A stretch of 64,000 bases of DNA, taken from Nonomuraea harbinensis. Lineage in GTDB: Bacteria; Actinomycetota; Actinomycetes; Streptosporangiales; Streptosporangiaceae. The notes beneath the pieces are model-generated. The model had not been told where the DNA came from. It made no database searches and worked only from the letters and a program-made list of their open reading frames with translations. The stretch's first letter is position 1. Each line of letters opens with the position of its first letter. Of this stretch, positions 53,932-61,929 are shown one piece after another. The stretch is from assembly GCF_019396385.1 (NCBI RefSeq), contig NZ_JAHKRN010000016.1, forward strand, positions 62,001-126,000. The letters are read 5' to 3'. A program made the translations under genes and the position numbers.

Positions 53932-55007
53932 GACCGGCCCCCGAAGAGGTAGCCGCGCCGGCGCAGCAGCGTGACGAACACCGGCACGCCGACCAGCGCG
54001 GTGATCACCCCGATCGGCAGCTCGCGCGGCGCCACCACGGTCCGCGCCATGAGGTCGGCCCAGACCATGGAGACGGCGCCGGCGAGCGGCGCGACGGCCA
54101 GCACACGCACGTGCGCGGCCCCCACCCACAGCCGCACCACGTGCGGCATCACGAGCCCGACGAACCCGATCGCGCCGCTGACGGCCACCATCGCGCCCGT
54201 GAGCAGCGAGGTCAGGACGAACAGCCCGCGGCGGAGCGTCTCGGTGTCCACCCCGAGGCTCATCGAGGTCTCGTCGCCCAGAGCCAGCACGTCCAGACTC
54301 CGGCCGAGCCGCCGCAGCACCACGACGGAGACGGCCGTGACGACCGTCACCACCGGCAGCGCTCCCCACGTCGCCCCGCCCAGGCCGCCCATCGACCAGA
54401 ACAGCACGGTGCTGGTCGACTCGCCGTCCGGGGCGAAGTAGACGATCAGACTCATGACCGCCTGGAACCCGAACGCCATCGCCACCCCGGTGAGCACCAG
54501 GCGCAGCGGCTCCAGCCCGCCGCCTCGACGTGAGACCAGGTAGACCAGGGCCGAGACGAGCAGCGCGCCGAGAAAGGCGCCGGCGGAGACCGCGTAGATC
54601 CCCATCGCGGCCAGCCCGCCGGACACCGTGACCAGGACGGCCCCGGCCGACGCCCCTGACGACACCCCCAGGATGAACGGGTCGGCCAGCGCGTTGCGCA
54701 CCATGGCCTGGACCGCCACGCCGACCGCGCTGAGCCCGGCTCCCACCAGCACGGCCAGGAGCACCCGCGGCGTCCTGACCTGCCAGATGATCTGGTAGGC
54801 CGTGATCTCCTCGGCGGAGATCGCACCGCCGGTGACGGCCGCCCACAGGTAGCGCAGCGTCTGGCCGGGAGGCACGGCCGCGGCCCCCGAGCCGATCGCC
54901 AGCAGCACCGACACCGCCAGGGCGACGGCCAGCGACACGACGATCACGCCCACGCGCGGGCCTTCGCGTGCCTCGGACGGCCGCTTAGGAACGAAAACCG
55001 TTTTCAT
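53928..55007 (-). CDS. FecCD-type ABC transporter permease
   Basis: A 359-residue membrane protein with about ten helices. GLSAVGVAVQAMVRNALADPFILGVSSGASAGA and SGAIGFVGLVMPHVVRLWVG are the family signatures, and the EAA-type loop contacts the ATPase. It is a homodimeric channel for metal-chelate uptake and the first gene of the operon. The first codons (MKTVF) coincide with a TGAAAACGGTTTTCG element resembling the actinobacterial Zur box, suggesting zinc- rather than iron-dependent control. No strong Shine-Dalgarno sequence is visible before ATG 55007. Confidence 0.94.
   Translation of the reverse strand: MKTVFVPKRPSEAREGPRVGVIVVSLAVALAVSVLLAIGSGAAAVPPGQTLRYLWAAVTGGAISAEEITAYQIIWQVRTPRVLLAVLVGAGLSAVGVAVQAMVRNALADPFILGVSSGASAGAVLVTVSGGLAAMGIYAVSAGAFLGALLVSALVYLVSRRGGGLEPLRLVLTGVAMAFGFQAVMSLIVYFAPDGESTSTVLFWSMGGLGGATWGALPVVTVVTAVSVVVLRRLGRSLDVLALGDETSMSLGVDTETLRRGLFVLTSLLTGAMVAVSGAIGFVGLVMPHVVRLWVGAAHVRVLAVAPLAGAVSMVWADLMARTVVAPRELPIGVITALVGVPVFVTLLRRRGYLFGGRS
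54992..55006 (-). promoter_or_regulatory. Zur-box-like operator overlapping the permease start codon
   Basis: On the minus strand, TGAAAACGGTTTTCG matches 12 of 15 positions of the Zur box TGAAAATGATTTTCA known from Streptomyces and mycobacteria. It covers codons 1-5. An alternative is a different Fur-family regulator. Confidence 0.45.
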
Positions 55008-55033
55008 TGCCGCTTATCATCAGGGAAGCGGCA
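55008..55033. promoter_or_regulatory. Inverted repeat just upstream of the permease
   Basis: Perfect arms TGCCGCTT and AAGCGGCA with a 10-base spacer, directly before the permease ATG. A second operator or a leader hairpin. Confidence 0.45.
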
Positions 55034-55043
55034 CGGCATGTCA

Positions 55044-55072
55044 AAGGCGGGCCCTTGTGCAGGGCCCGCCTT
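55044..55072 (-). terminator. Terminator after the GH62 gene
   Basis: A 12-bp stem (GGCGGGCCCT and AGGGCCCGCC plus two A-T pairs on each side) with a 5-base loop, 14 bases past the GH62 stop. Confidence 0.75.
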
Positions 55073-55085
55073 CGGGGTCACGCCA

Positions 55086-56537
55086 TCAGCGCTGCTGGGT
55101 CAGCAGACCCGGGCGGTAGGGCAGGAGCCCGTAGTCGCCGCCGGAGTTGGGGCTGCGCCCCTGGTAGAGCAGCTGCAGGTTGCAGGGGTCGACGGTGAAG
55201 GTCTGGTCGGCGTTGGCGCGGACCAGCTCGCCGTGACTGATGTCGTTGGTCCAGGTGGCGCCGCTGTTGGCCTTGCCGGCGAAGGGGTTGCCCTCTGTGG
55301 CGGCCTGCGGCGTCCACGAACCGTTCAGGCTGGTGGCCGTGAACGAGCGGAAGTAGCGGCCCTGTGAGCCGATCGCCTCGACGAGCATGAGGTACTTGTT
55401 CTGGCCCTGGAGCTTGTAGACCTGGACGCCCTCGAACAGGTTGTTCGTCGTGTCACTCATGATCACGGTCGAGGTGGTGCCGAAATTGCCGGGGAAGTTC
55501 CCGATGGGCATGCTGGCCCGGTAGATCCTGCCGTTGTCGCCGGCGAAGAACAGGTACATGTTCGTGCTGTCACCGATGAGTGTCTGGTCGATGGGGCCCG
55601 TTCCGGAGTTCGAGATGCTTCCGGAGAAGAGCGGCTGCTCCGACGACCAGCCGTTCGGGTTGGTGGGGTCGCTCGACGTCCTGTAGGAGAAGGCGGTCCT
55701 GCCCCACTGGTAGGCGAGCACCCAGATGTTCCTGGGGGCGAAGTAGAAGAGCGTGGGCGCGACGGTGGAGGACGACATCGTGTTCTGGCTGGCCGAGGCC
55801 ATGTCCGACCAGTTGGTGAACAGGCTGAAGTTCATCGAGCCCCACCTGGTGCCCGTGTCGTGCGTCGTCGCGTAGACGAGGTGCCTGCCGTTGTAGGGGG
55901 CGACGGTGAAGTCCTTGAGCGAGACCCAGCCCGACTTCGGCTGCGCCAGCGGGCCCGTCGACGTCCAGCGGTACGTCGAGGGAAGGTCGCACTGGCCCGG
56001 GTCGCCGCCGCCGCCGTCCACCCGGACGAGCTGCCACTGCTGGTTGTTGCCGCCCCAGTCGTCGTACTGGACGATGTTGGCGTTGTCGGCGGTGGAGGCG
56101 CCCTGCACTTCGAGTGCCTTGTTGCTGTGGCGGGAGATGAGCCGCACGTGTCCGTCCGGGCTGTCGGCGAGCCGCCACTGCTGGTTGGTGCCGTTGTGGT
56201 CGGCCCACTGGACGATCGCACCGCCGTTGGCGGTCGACCAGTTGTAGACGTCCAGCACCTTGCCGGAATGGCGGGACTTCAGGCGGTAGTAGCCGCCGCC
56301 CGAGTCGACGAACTGCCATTGCTGCTGGTTGCCGTTGTTACGGGTCCACTGGGTGATGCGGCCGCCGTCGGCGGTGGACAGGTTGTAGACGTCCAGGGCC
56401 TTGCCGCTGTTGCGGTTCACCAGGACGTACCAGGCGTTGGTGTCCACGGTGGCGGCGTGGGCGGCGGGAAGGGCGACGAGCAGGCTCGCCAGTAAGGCGG
56501 CCACCGTCGCGAGGACGGCCAGGAATCTGTTCTTCAT
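55086..56537 (-). CDS. Secreted GH62 alpha-L-arabinofuranosidase with CBM13
   Basis: A 483-residue exported enzyme. The signal peptide occupies residues 1-28 (AALLASLLVALPAAHA). A ricin-type CBM13 trefoil spans 29-172 with three QxW subrepeats. A short Gly/Asp linker leads to a GH62 domain: PSTYRWTSTGPLAQPKSGW, KDFTVAPYNGRHLVYAT, GPIDQTLIGDSTNMYLFFAGD and NNLFEGVQVYKLQG. GH62 enzymes remove arabinose side chains from arabinoxylan. AAAGG precedes the ATG by about 14 bases. It follows the GH43 gene at 59 bases, the gap being largely a 15-base triple repeat, so the two are probably one unit. The CBM13 is almost identical to those at 58118 and 61458. Confidence 0.93.
   Translation of the reverse strand: MKNRFLAVLATVAALLASLLVALPAAHAATVDTNAWYVLVNRNSGKALDVYNLSTADGGRITQWTRNNGNQQQWQFVDSGGGYYRLKSRHSGKVLDVYNWSTANGGAIVQWADHNGTNQQWRLADSPDGHVRLISRHSNKALEVQGASTADNANIVQYDDWGGNNQQWQLVRVDGGGGDPGQCDLPSTYRWTSTGPLAQPKSGWVSLKDFTVAPYNGRHLVYATTHDTGTRWGSMNFSLFTNWSDMASASQNTMSSSTVAPTLFYFAPRNIWVLAYQWGRTAFSYRTSSDPTNPNGWSSEQPLFSGSISNSGTGPIDQTLIGDSTNMYLFFAGDNGRIYRASMPIGNFPGNFGTTSTVIMSDTTNNLFEGVQVYKLQGQNKYLMLVEAIGSQGRYFRSFTATSLNGSWTPQAATEGNPFAGKANSGATWTNDISHGELVRANADQTFTVDPCNLQLLYQGRSPNSGGDYGLLPYRPGLLTQQR
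56022..56453 (-). repeat. CBM13 module copy 1 (in GH62)
   Basis: About 430 bases coding for a ricin-type trefoil. It differs from copy 2 at only a few residues (for example GGAIVQW versus GASIVQW, VQGAS versus VQNAS). It forms a dispersed repeat with the copies at 58118-58546 and 61458-61886. Confidence 0.9.
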
Positions 56538-56560
56538 GGACGGGTTCGCGCCTTTCTGCG

Positions 56561-56604
56561 TCGAGGTCAAAGGGGTCGAGGTCAAAGGGGTCGAGGTCAA
56601 GGGG
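56561..56604. repeat. Triple 15-base tandem repeat between GH62 and GH43
   Basis: TCGAGGTCAAAGGGG occurs at 56561 and 56576, and TCGAGGTCAAGGGG at 56591. The last copy covers the GH43 stop codon, so the extra units look like slipped-strand duplications of that gene's end. Confidence 0.85.
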
Positions 56605-58618
56605 TGGTGAGGTCGAAGCGGCGCACGGTCACCGCGCCGCCGAGTGACTGGGTGGCGTAGTTGAAGATCCCGAAGCGGTAGCCCATGAAGAACTGCCAGG
56701 CGTTGTTCAGGGCGAAGGCCGGGCCGAGATTCACGAAGTCGCTGCCGTTCGTGCTGTAGGAGAAGCGGGCCTGCCTGCCGGACCCAGGCCGGATGTCGGC
56801 GCTGACCCGCAGCCAGAGCCGGCCGCCCGAGATGTTCGCGCTCGCCGCCTCGGTGCCGGTGCCCGTGGTCTGCCACGAGCTGTTCATGGTGAGCCCGTTG
56901 GTCATCACGACCCGGTTGACGCCGTTGTCGCGTTTGACGCCGATCCAGGCCGACTGGTCGCGCAGCATGGCCAGCCCGGCGCGGTCGCCGTTGCTCATCT
57001 GCGAGTAGTCGAGCTCGATCGTCGCCGTCGACGACGGGCCCTGGATGCGGTGGGTCAGCGTGTTGCGGGCGTTGTAGAGGTCGCCGGTGACGGTCGCGGT
57101 CTGCAGGCGCAGGCCGTTGCCCGTGGAGAAGCGGCTGGTGTCGGGGTTGTGGTTCCACTCCCAGCGGTGCCCGAGGCTGCCCGAGGTGAAGGTGTCGGGG
57201 CCGATCATGGATGCCACGGTCCGGCTGGTCTGGATGTTCGGCTTCGGGTAGGTGACGCCCCAGCCGCCGTTGACGGTCTGCACGGTCGGCCAGTCGCCGT
57301 TCCAGGTGATCGGCGCGAGCGCCGGGACCCGCCCGCCGGGGTAGGCGTCGACGAAGGACATGTAGTACCACGCGCCGTTCTGGGTCTGGACAAGCCCGCC
57401 CTGATGGGGGACGCCGCCGCCGGAGATGGGGCCGGGCATGTCGAGCAGGACCTGGCGCATCTCGTACGGACCCCACGGCGACGTGGAGCGGAGCACGTAC
57501 TGGCCGTTGGCGGGGCGGGTCAGCCAGATGTAGTAGTAGCCGTTCCGCTTGTAGAAGCGGGCGCCCTCCAGGGTGCCGACGCTGCTCGGGGTCTGGAACA
57601 CCTGCTGGGCGCGGACCTGGCCGAGCCCGTCGGCCGTGAGCTGGGCGACGCTGATGGTGCCGTTGCCGTACGCGACGTACATGGTGTCGTCGGTGTCGAC
57701 CAGCAGGCCGGCGTCGTAGTAGCAGTTGTTGATCTGCGAGCGCTTGCTCCACGTGCCGTCCACGGCGGAGGCGGTGTAGACGTACGTCCGGTTGAACTCG
57801 ACGCAGCCGATCCAGTAGTAGGTGCTGTTGCTGGGCCGGTAGTTCAGGGTCGAGGCCCAGATGCCCTTCACGTACGCCCGGCCGCCGTTGAGGTCGTAGG
57901 CGCCCGAGCCGAAGTCGAGCCTCGGCACCGAATGCCCGGCGTACTCCCAGTCGACCAGGTTGTAGGAGCGCAGGATCGGCGCGCCCGGCGAGTAGTGCAT
58001 CGTCGAGGCCGAGTAGTAGTAGGCGTCGCCCACCCGGATGATGTCGCCGTCGGCGAAGTCCTGCCAGACGACCGGGTTGGTGTAGGTGCCGCCCGGATTC
58101 GGGTCGCTCCCGATCGGGACGAGCTGCCACTGCTGGTTGTTGCCGCCCCAGTCGTCGTACTGGACGATGTTGGCGTTGTCGGCGGTGGAGGCGTTCTGGA
58201 CTTCCAGGGCCTTGTTGCTGTGGCGGGAGATGAGCCGTACGTGTCCGTCCGGGCTGTCGGCGAGCCGCCATTGCTGGTTGGTGCCGTTGTGGTCGGCCCA
58301 CTGGACGATGGATGCGCCGTTGGCGGTCGACCAGTTGTAGACGTCGAGCACCTTGCCGGAGTGGCGGGATTTGAGGCGGTAGTAGCCGCCGCCCGAGTCG
58401 ACGAACTGCCATTGCTGCTGGTTGCCGTTGTTACGGGTCCACTGGGTGATGCGGCCGCCGTCGGCGGTGGACAGGTTGTAGACGTCCAGGGCCTTGCCGC
58501 TGTTGCGGTTCACCAAGACGTACCAGGCGTTGGTGTCGACCGTCGCGGCCGACGCCTGTGGCGTGAGGAACACGCCCACCAGCAACAGTGACGAGAGAAC
58601 CGCGAGCACGCGCCTCAC
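56597..58618 (-). CDS. Secreted GH43 beta-xylosidase/arabinofuranosidase with CBM13
   Basis: A 673-residue exported enzyme. The signal peptide (residues 1-24) ends TPQASA, a CBM13 follows to about residue 168, then a five-bladed GH43 propeller. The catalytic base is in WQDFADGDIIRVGDAYYY, GIWASTLNYRPSN holds the pKa-modulating residue region, and the acid is in LEGARFYKRNGYYY. A C-terminal beta-sandwich (about 490-673, DUF1349-like) is typical of GH43 xylosidases. GTG 58618 has GGAGG at six bases. It acts on xylo-oligosaccharides or arabinoxylan outside the cell. A perfect TGTTAGCGCTAACA operator lies 54 bases upstream. Confidence 0.93.
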   Translation of the reverse strand: MRRVLAVLSSLLLVGVFLTPQASAATVDTNAWYVLVNRNSGKALDVYNLSTADGGRITQWTRNNGNQQQWQFVDSGGGYYRLKSRHSGKVLDVYNWSTANGASIVQWADHNGTNQQWRLADSPDGHVRLISRHSNKALEVQNASTADNANIVQYDDWGGNNQQWQLVPIGSDPNPGGTYTNPVVWQDFADGDIIRVGDAYYYSASTMHYSPGAPILRSYNLVDWEYAGHSVPRLDFGSGAYDLNGGRAYVKGIWASTLNYRPSNSTYYWIGCVEFNRTYVYTASAVDGTWSKRSQINNCYYDAGLLVDTDDTMYVAYGNGTISVAQLTADGLGQVRAQQVFQTPSSVGTLEGARFYKRNGYYYIWLTRPANGQYVLRSTSPWGPYEMRQVLLDMPGPISGGGVPHQGGLVQTQNGAWYYMSFVDAYPGGRVPALAPITWNGDWPTVQTVNGGWGVTYPKPNIQTSRTVASMIGPDTFTSGSLGHRWEWNHNPDTSRFSTGNGLRLQTATVTGDLYNARNTLTHRIQGPSSTATIELDYSQMSNGDRAGLAMLRDQSAWIGVKRDNGVNRVVMTNGLTMNSSWQTTGTGTEAASANISGGRLWLRVSADIRPGSGRQARFSYSTNGSDFVNLGPAFALNNAWQFFMGYRFGIFNYATQSLGGAVTVRRFDLTTP
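58118..58546 (-). repeat. CBM13 module copy 2 (in GH43)
   Basis: Same trefoil as copies 1 and 3, with long stretches identical at the DNA level, such as the segment coding WTRNNGNQQQWQFVDSGGGY. Confidence 0.9.
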
Positions 58619-58671
58619 AGAGACCTCCAGAGCCGTTGGCCGCTTGCCTGGACGAAAATCACCACGAAACT

Positions 58672-58685
58672 TGTTAGCGCTAACA
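58672..58685. promoter_or_regulatory. LacI-type operator TGTTAGCGCTAACA
   Basis: A perfect 14-base palindrome with the central GCGC step typical of LacI-family operators, 54 bases upstream of GH43. A near copy, TGTTAGCGCGAACA, precedes GH30 at 60077. Confidence 0.7.
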
Positions 58686-58863
58686 CTCTGCCGCGTGAAA
58701 CCGCGCGGCCTTCTTCGACGAGTACGTTGTCGCGGAGTACATCCGATGCCCCCGTCCGTCGTCAACGAGGGACCACCACTCGCGCACAGGGGCGTGGCCG
58801 TCCGGATGTCGCTTCGCCTGCGCATTCGCCGGAAAGAAGCGCACACGGCAGGACACCCGTGTG

Positions 58864-58874
58864 TGAAAGTTTCA
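58864..58874. promoter_or_regulatory. Palindrome TGAAAGTTTCA
   Basis: GAAA-N-TTTC type palindrome 90 bases before the LacI gene, the reverse complement of the 29310 element. It may be an autoregulatory site or the site of another LacI-family protein. Confidence 0.35.
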
Positions 58875-58963
58875 GAGAACAGCCCCCGTGAACCATGGAG
58901 GCGCCGGGTTAACTTGCTTCCTCTCCGAGAGGCGACCGAAAAGTACCTGGATAAACTCCGGAT

Positions 58964-60007
58964 ATGGCCTCGACCGGAGAACCCCCCATCGGCGAATCGG
59001 CACCTTCGGTACCACTGACCCTGACTCAGCTGGCCGAGCTGGCAGGAGTGTCCACCGCCACGGTCTCCAAGGTCATCAACGGTCGCTCGGAGGTGGGCCC
59101 GACGACCCGCGCGCTGGTCGAGAGGCTCATCGAGGAACACGGCTACCGCCGGCAGCGCCGTCGCATCAAACCCGCGAGCCTCATCGAGGTCGTCTTCCAC
59201 GAGCTCGCCGGAGACTACCCGATAGAGATCGTCAAGGGGGTCCAGCGGGTCGCCTGGACCCATGGCCTGAGCGTGGTGGTCTCCGAGCTCGGCGGCCGGC
59301 ACACTCCCGAGCCCAAATGGATCGGCGACCTGCTCACCCGCCGTCCCGCCGGTGTGATCACCGTGTTCTCCGGGCCGGCCGAGGATCAGCGCGTGCGCCT
59401 CGCGACCCAGGAGATCCCCCTGGTGGTGCTGGATCCGGCGGGCAATCCGGGGCTCGGCGTGCCGTCCGTGGCCGCCACCAACTGGAGCGGCGGCCTGGAG
59501 GCCACCCGTCACCTGCTCGAACTCGGTCACCGGCGCATCGCGATGATCACCGGACCCTCGTTCGCGCTCTCCAGCCGGGCCCGGCTGGACGGCTACCGCG
59601 CCGCTCTCGACGCCGCGGGTGTGCCGATCGACCCGGCTCTCATCCGTCAGGGAAACTTTCAGATCGAGGACGGGGTGGCCCACACTCACCAGCTGATGAA
59701 ATTACCTGAGCCGCCCACCGCGATCTTCGCCGCCAACGACGGTCAGGCCATCGGCGTCTACCATGCGGCCCACGAGCTGCGGCTCCGCATTCCCGACGAC
59801 CTGAGCGTGATCGGCTTCGACGACATGCCGGTCTGGCGCTGGGCGCAGCCGCCGCTCACGACCATCCACCAGCCTCTGCGCGAGATGGGCGCCACGGCCG
59901 CGACCATGTTGATCAGCCTGGCCGAGGGGGAGACGCTGCAGCAGAAACGGGTGGAGCTGGGGACCGAACTCGTGGTCCGCCAGAGCACGGCCGCCCTCCG
60001 GTCATGA
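58964..60007 (+). CDS. LacI-family regulator of the xylan locus
   Basis: A 347-residue regulator. The helix-turn-helix and hinge occupy residues about 18-65 (LTQLAELAGVSTATVSKVINGRSEVGPTTRALVERLIEEHGY), followed by a periplasmic-binding-protein-like domain (VPSVAATNWSGGLEATRHLLELGHRRIAMITG, IFAANDGQAIGVYHAAHELRLRIPDDLSVIGFDDMPV). It should bind a xylan-derived sugar and control the flanking GH43-GH62 and GH30 genes, whose promoters carry TGTTAGCGC-type palindromes. ATG 58964 is supported by the domain start although the ribosome site is weak. Confidence 0.93.
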   Translation: MASTGEPPIGESAPSVPLTLTQLAELAGVSTATVSKVINGRSEVGPTTRALVERLIEEHGYRRQRRRIKPASLIEVVFHELAGDYPIEIVKGVQRVAWTHGLSVVVSELGGRHTPEPKWIGDLLTRRPAGVITVFSGPAEDQRVRLATQEIPLVVLDPAGNPGLGVPSVAATNWSGGLEATRHLLELGHRRIAMITGPSFALSSRARLDGYRAALDAAGVPIDPALIRQGNFQIEDGVAHTHQLMKLPEPPTAIFAANDGQAIGVYHAAHELRLRIPDDLSVIGFDDMPVWRWAQPPLTTIHQPLREMGATAATMLISLAEGETLQQKRVELGTELVVRQSTAALRS

Positions 60008-60076
60008 TCTTGGTTAAGTTTCTTCCCGGTGAACGGTTGACGCGCCGGGGCGAGGGCTCTACCTTCCAGCCAGAGA

Positions 60077-60090
60077 TGTTAGCGCGAACA
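60077..60090. promoter_or_regulatory. Near-palindromic operator TGTTAGCGCGAACA
   Basis: Thirteen of 14 bases match the GH43 operator at 58672. It lies 84 bases upstream of GH30, probably bound by the same LacI protein. Confidence 0.6.
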
Positions 60091-60145
60091 CTCGGCGCTC
60101 CGAGATAGTCCTTCCCTCCCCGATATGTACGTGCGTACGCCGAAA

Positions 60146-60159
60146 TGGGAGCGCTCCCA
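60146..60159. promoter_or_regulatory. CebR/CelR-type operator TGGGAGCGCTCCCA
   Basis: This 14-base palindrome equals the known binding site of CebR (Streptomyces) and CelR (Thermobifida), which respond to cello-oligosaccharides. It lies 14 bases before the GH30 start, next to the ribosome site. Confidence 0.75.
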
Positions 60160-60173
60160 AAAGAGGAGGCAAC

Positions 60174-61889
60174 ATGCGGAACGGACCCGTCAGCCGGAGG
60201 ACCATGCTGGCCACGATGGGAGCCCTGCCCGTCATCGCGGCCACGGCGCGGCCCGCGGGGGCGACGGCCGCCGCCGCGGCGGTCATCGATCCGTCGGCGG
60301 GGCGGCAGACGATCCGCGGCTTCGGCGGCATGACCCACTCCGCCTGGATCGGCGACCTGACGGCCGCCCAGCGGGACACGGCGTTCGGCACCGGCGAGGG
60401 CCGCCTGGGGTTCTCCGTGCTCAGGATCCCCGTCCCCGAGAACCAGGCCGACTGGAGCCGTGACCTGGCGACGGCGCGGCGCGCGATCGAGCTCGGGGCG
60501 ACCGTCATCGCCTCGCCGTGGAACCCTCCCGCCCACATGGTCGAGACCTTCGTACGCGGCAGCCAGACCAACGCCCGGCGCCTCAGGTACGACATGTACG
60601 GCGCCTACGCCCAGCACCTGAACGACTTCAACGGCTTCCTGCGGAACAACGGGGTGAACCTGTACGGCATCTCGGTGCAGAACGAGCCCGACTACGCCCA
60701 CGAATGGACGTGGTGGACTCCCGCCGAAATGGTGCGGTTCCTACGGGAGAACGCCGGCTCGATCGGCACCAGGGTCATCGCGCCCGAGTCCTTCCAGTAC
60801 CTGAAGAACATGTCGGACCCCATACTCAACGACTCCTCGGCGCTCGCCAACGTGGACATCATCGGCGCTCACCTCTACGGCACGTCGTTCGCGAACTTCC
60901 CGTACCCCCTCTTCAAGCAGAAGGGCGCGGGCAAGGAGCTCTGGATGACCGAGGTCTACTACCCCAACAGCAGCGATTCGGCGGACCTCTGGCCCCAGGC
61001 GCTCGACGTGGGGGAGCACATCCACCGCGCGATGGTGGACGCCGAGTTCCAGGCCTACGTCTGGTGGTACATCCGGCGCGGTTACGGCCCCATGCGGGAG
61101 GACGGCCAGATCAGCAAGCGCGGCGCCAACATGGCGCAGTTCGCCAGGTTCGTCCGCCCTGGGTACGTGCGGATCGAAGCCACGGCGAACCCGGCGTCGA
61201 ACGTCTACGTCTCGGCCTACCGGGGCGGTGACTCCACGGTCGTCGTCGTCGCCATCAACAAGGGAACCTCCGGGGTGAGCCAGCAGTTCACCCTGGCGAA
61301 CGGCACCGCGTCCAGCGTCTCGTCCTGGCTCACCGACGCGAGCAGGAACGTCGCGCCCCAGGGCACGACCGGCGTGTCCAACGGCTCCTTCACCGTCACG
61401 CTCCCCGCCCGAAGCGTGACCACCTTCGTCACCGGCGTTACCGGGTCCCCTGGCGGGATCGACACCAGTGCCTGGTACGTCCTGGTCAACCGCAACAGCG
61501 GCAAGGCCCTGGACGTCTACAACCTGTCCACCGCCGACGGCGGCCGCATCACCCAGTGGACCCGTAACAACGGCAACCAGCAGCAATGGCAGTTCGTCGA
61601 CTCGGGCGGCGGCTACTACCGCCTGAAGTCCCGCCACTCCGGCAAGGTGCTGGACGTCTACAACTGGTCGACCGCCAACGGCGCATCCATCGTCCAGTGG
61701 GCCGACCACAACGGCACCAACCAGCAGTGGCGGACGGCCGACTCCGGCGCCTACCTCCGCCTGATCAACCGCAACAGCGGCAAGGCCCTGGAGGTCCAGG
61801 GCGCCTCCACCGCCGACAACGCCAACATCGTCCAGTACGACGACTGGGGCGGCGACAACCAGCAGTGGCAGCTCGTGCGGACCGGCTGA
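60174..61889 (+). CDS. Secreted GH30 (subfamily 8-like) xylanase with CBM13
   Basis: A 571-residue exported enzyme. The N-terminus NGPVSRRTMLATMGAL carries twin arginines and may be a Tat signal. The catalytic barrel spans about 40-345, with acid/base E171 (ISVQNEPDY) and nucleophile E260 (ELWMTEVYY). AYVWWYIRRGYGPM resembles the loop that binds glucuronic acid in glucuronoxylan-specific GH30_8 enzymes. A beta side domain (about 345-420) and the CBM13 (about 429-571) follow. AGGAGG lies just ahead of ATG 60174. Two operators (60077, 60146) suggest control by both xylan and cellulose signals. Confidence 0.92.
   Translation: MRNGPVSRRTMLATMGALPVIAATARPAGATAAAAAVIDPSAGRQTIRGFGGMTHSAWIGDLTAAQRDTAFGTGEGRLGFSVLRIPVPENQADWSRDLATARRAIELGATVIASPWNPPAHMVETFVRGSQTNARRLRYDMYGAYAQHLNDFNGFLRNNGVNLYGISVQNEPDYAHEWTWWTPAEMVRFLRENAGSIGTRVIAPESFQYLKNMSDPILNDSSALANVDIIGAHLYGTSFANFPYPLFKQKGAGKELWMTEVYYPNSSDSADLWPQALDVGEHIHRAMVDAEFQAYVWWYIRRGYGPMREDGQISKRGANMAQFARFVRPGYVRIEATANPASNVYVSAYRGGDSTVVVVAINKGTSGVSQQFTLANGTASSVSSWLTDASRNVAPQGTTGVSNGSFTVTLPARSVTTFVTGVTGSPGGIDTSAWYVLVNRNSGKALDVYNLSTADGGRITQWTRNNGNQQQWQFVDSGGGYYRLKSRHSGKVLDVYNWSTANGASIVQWADHNGTNQQWRTADSGAYLRLINRNSGKALEVQGASTADNANIVQYDDWGGDNQQWQLVRTG
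61458..61886 (+). repeat. CBM13 module copy 3 (in GH30)
   Basis: The same trefoil in opposite orientation to copies 1 and 2. It differs mainly in the third subrepeat (ADSGAYLRLINRNSGKALEV), where a segment resembles the first subrepeat of the module. Confidence 0.9.
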
Positions 61890-61929
61890 CGCCCGTTTGT
61901 CCAGGTAGGACGGGGTAGCACGCACTCGC

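Larger units (their letters stand above)
58619..58963. other. Divergent GH43/LacI regulatory region
   Basis: This 345-base gap contains no convincing gene. It holds the palindrome TGTTAGCGCTAACA (58672-58685) near GH43 and TGAAAGTTTCA (58864-58874) nearer the LacI gene. Both promoters must lie here. Confidence 0.5.
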
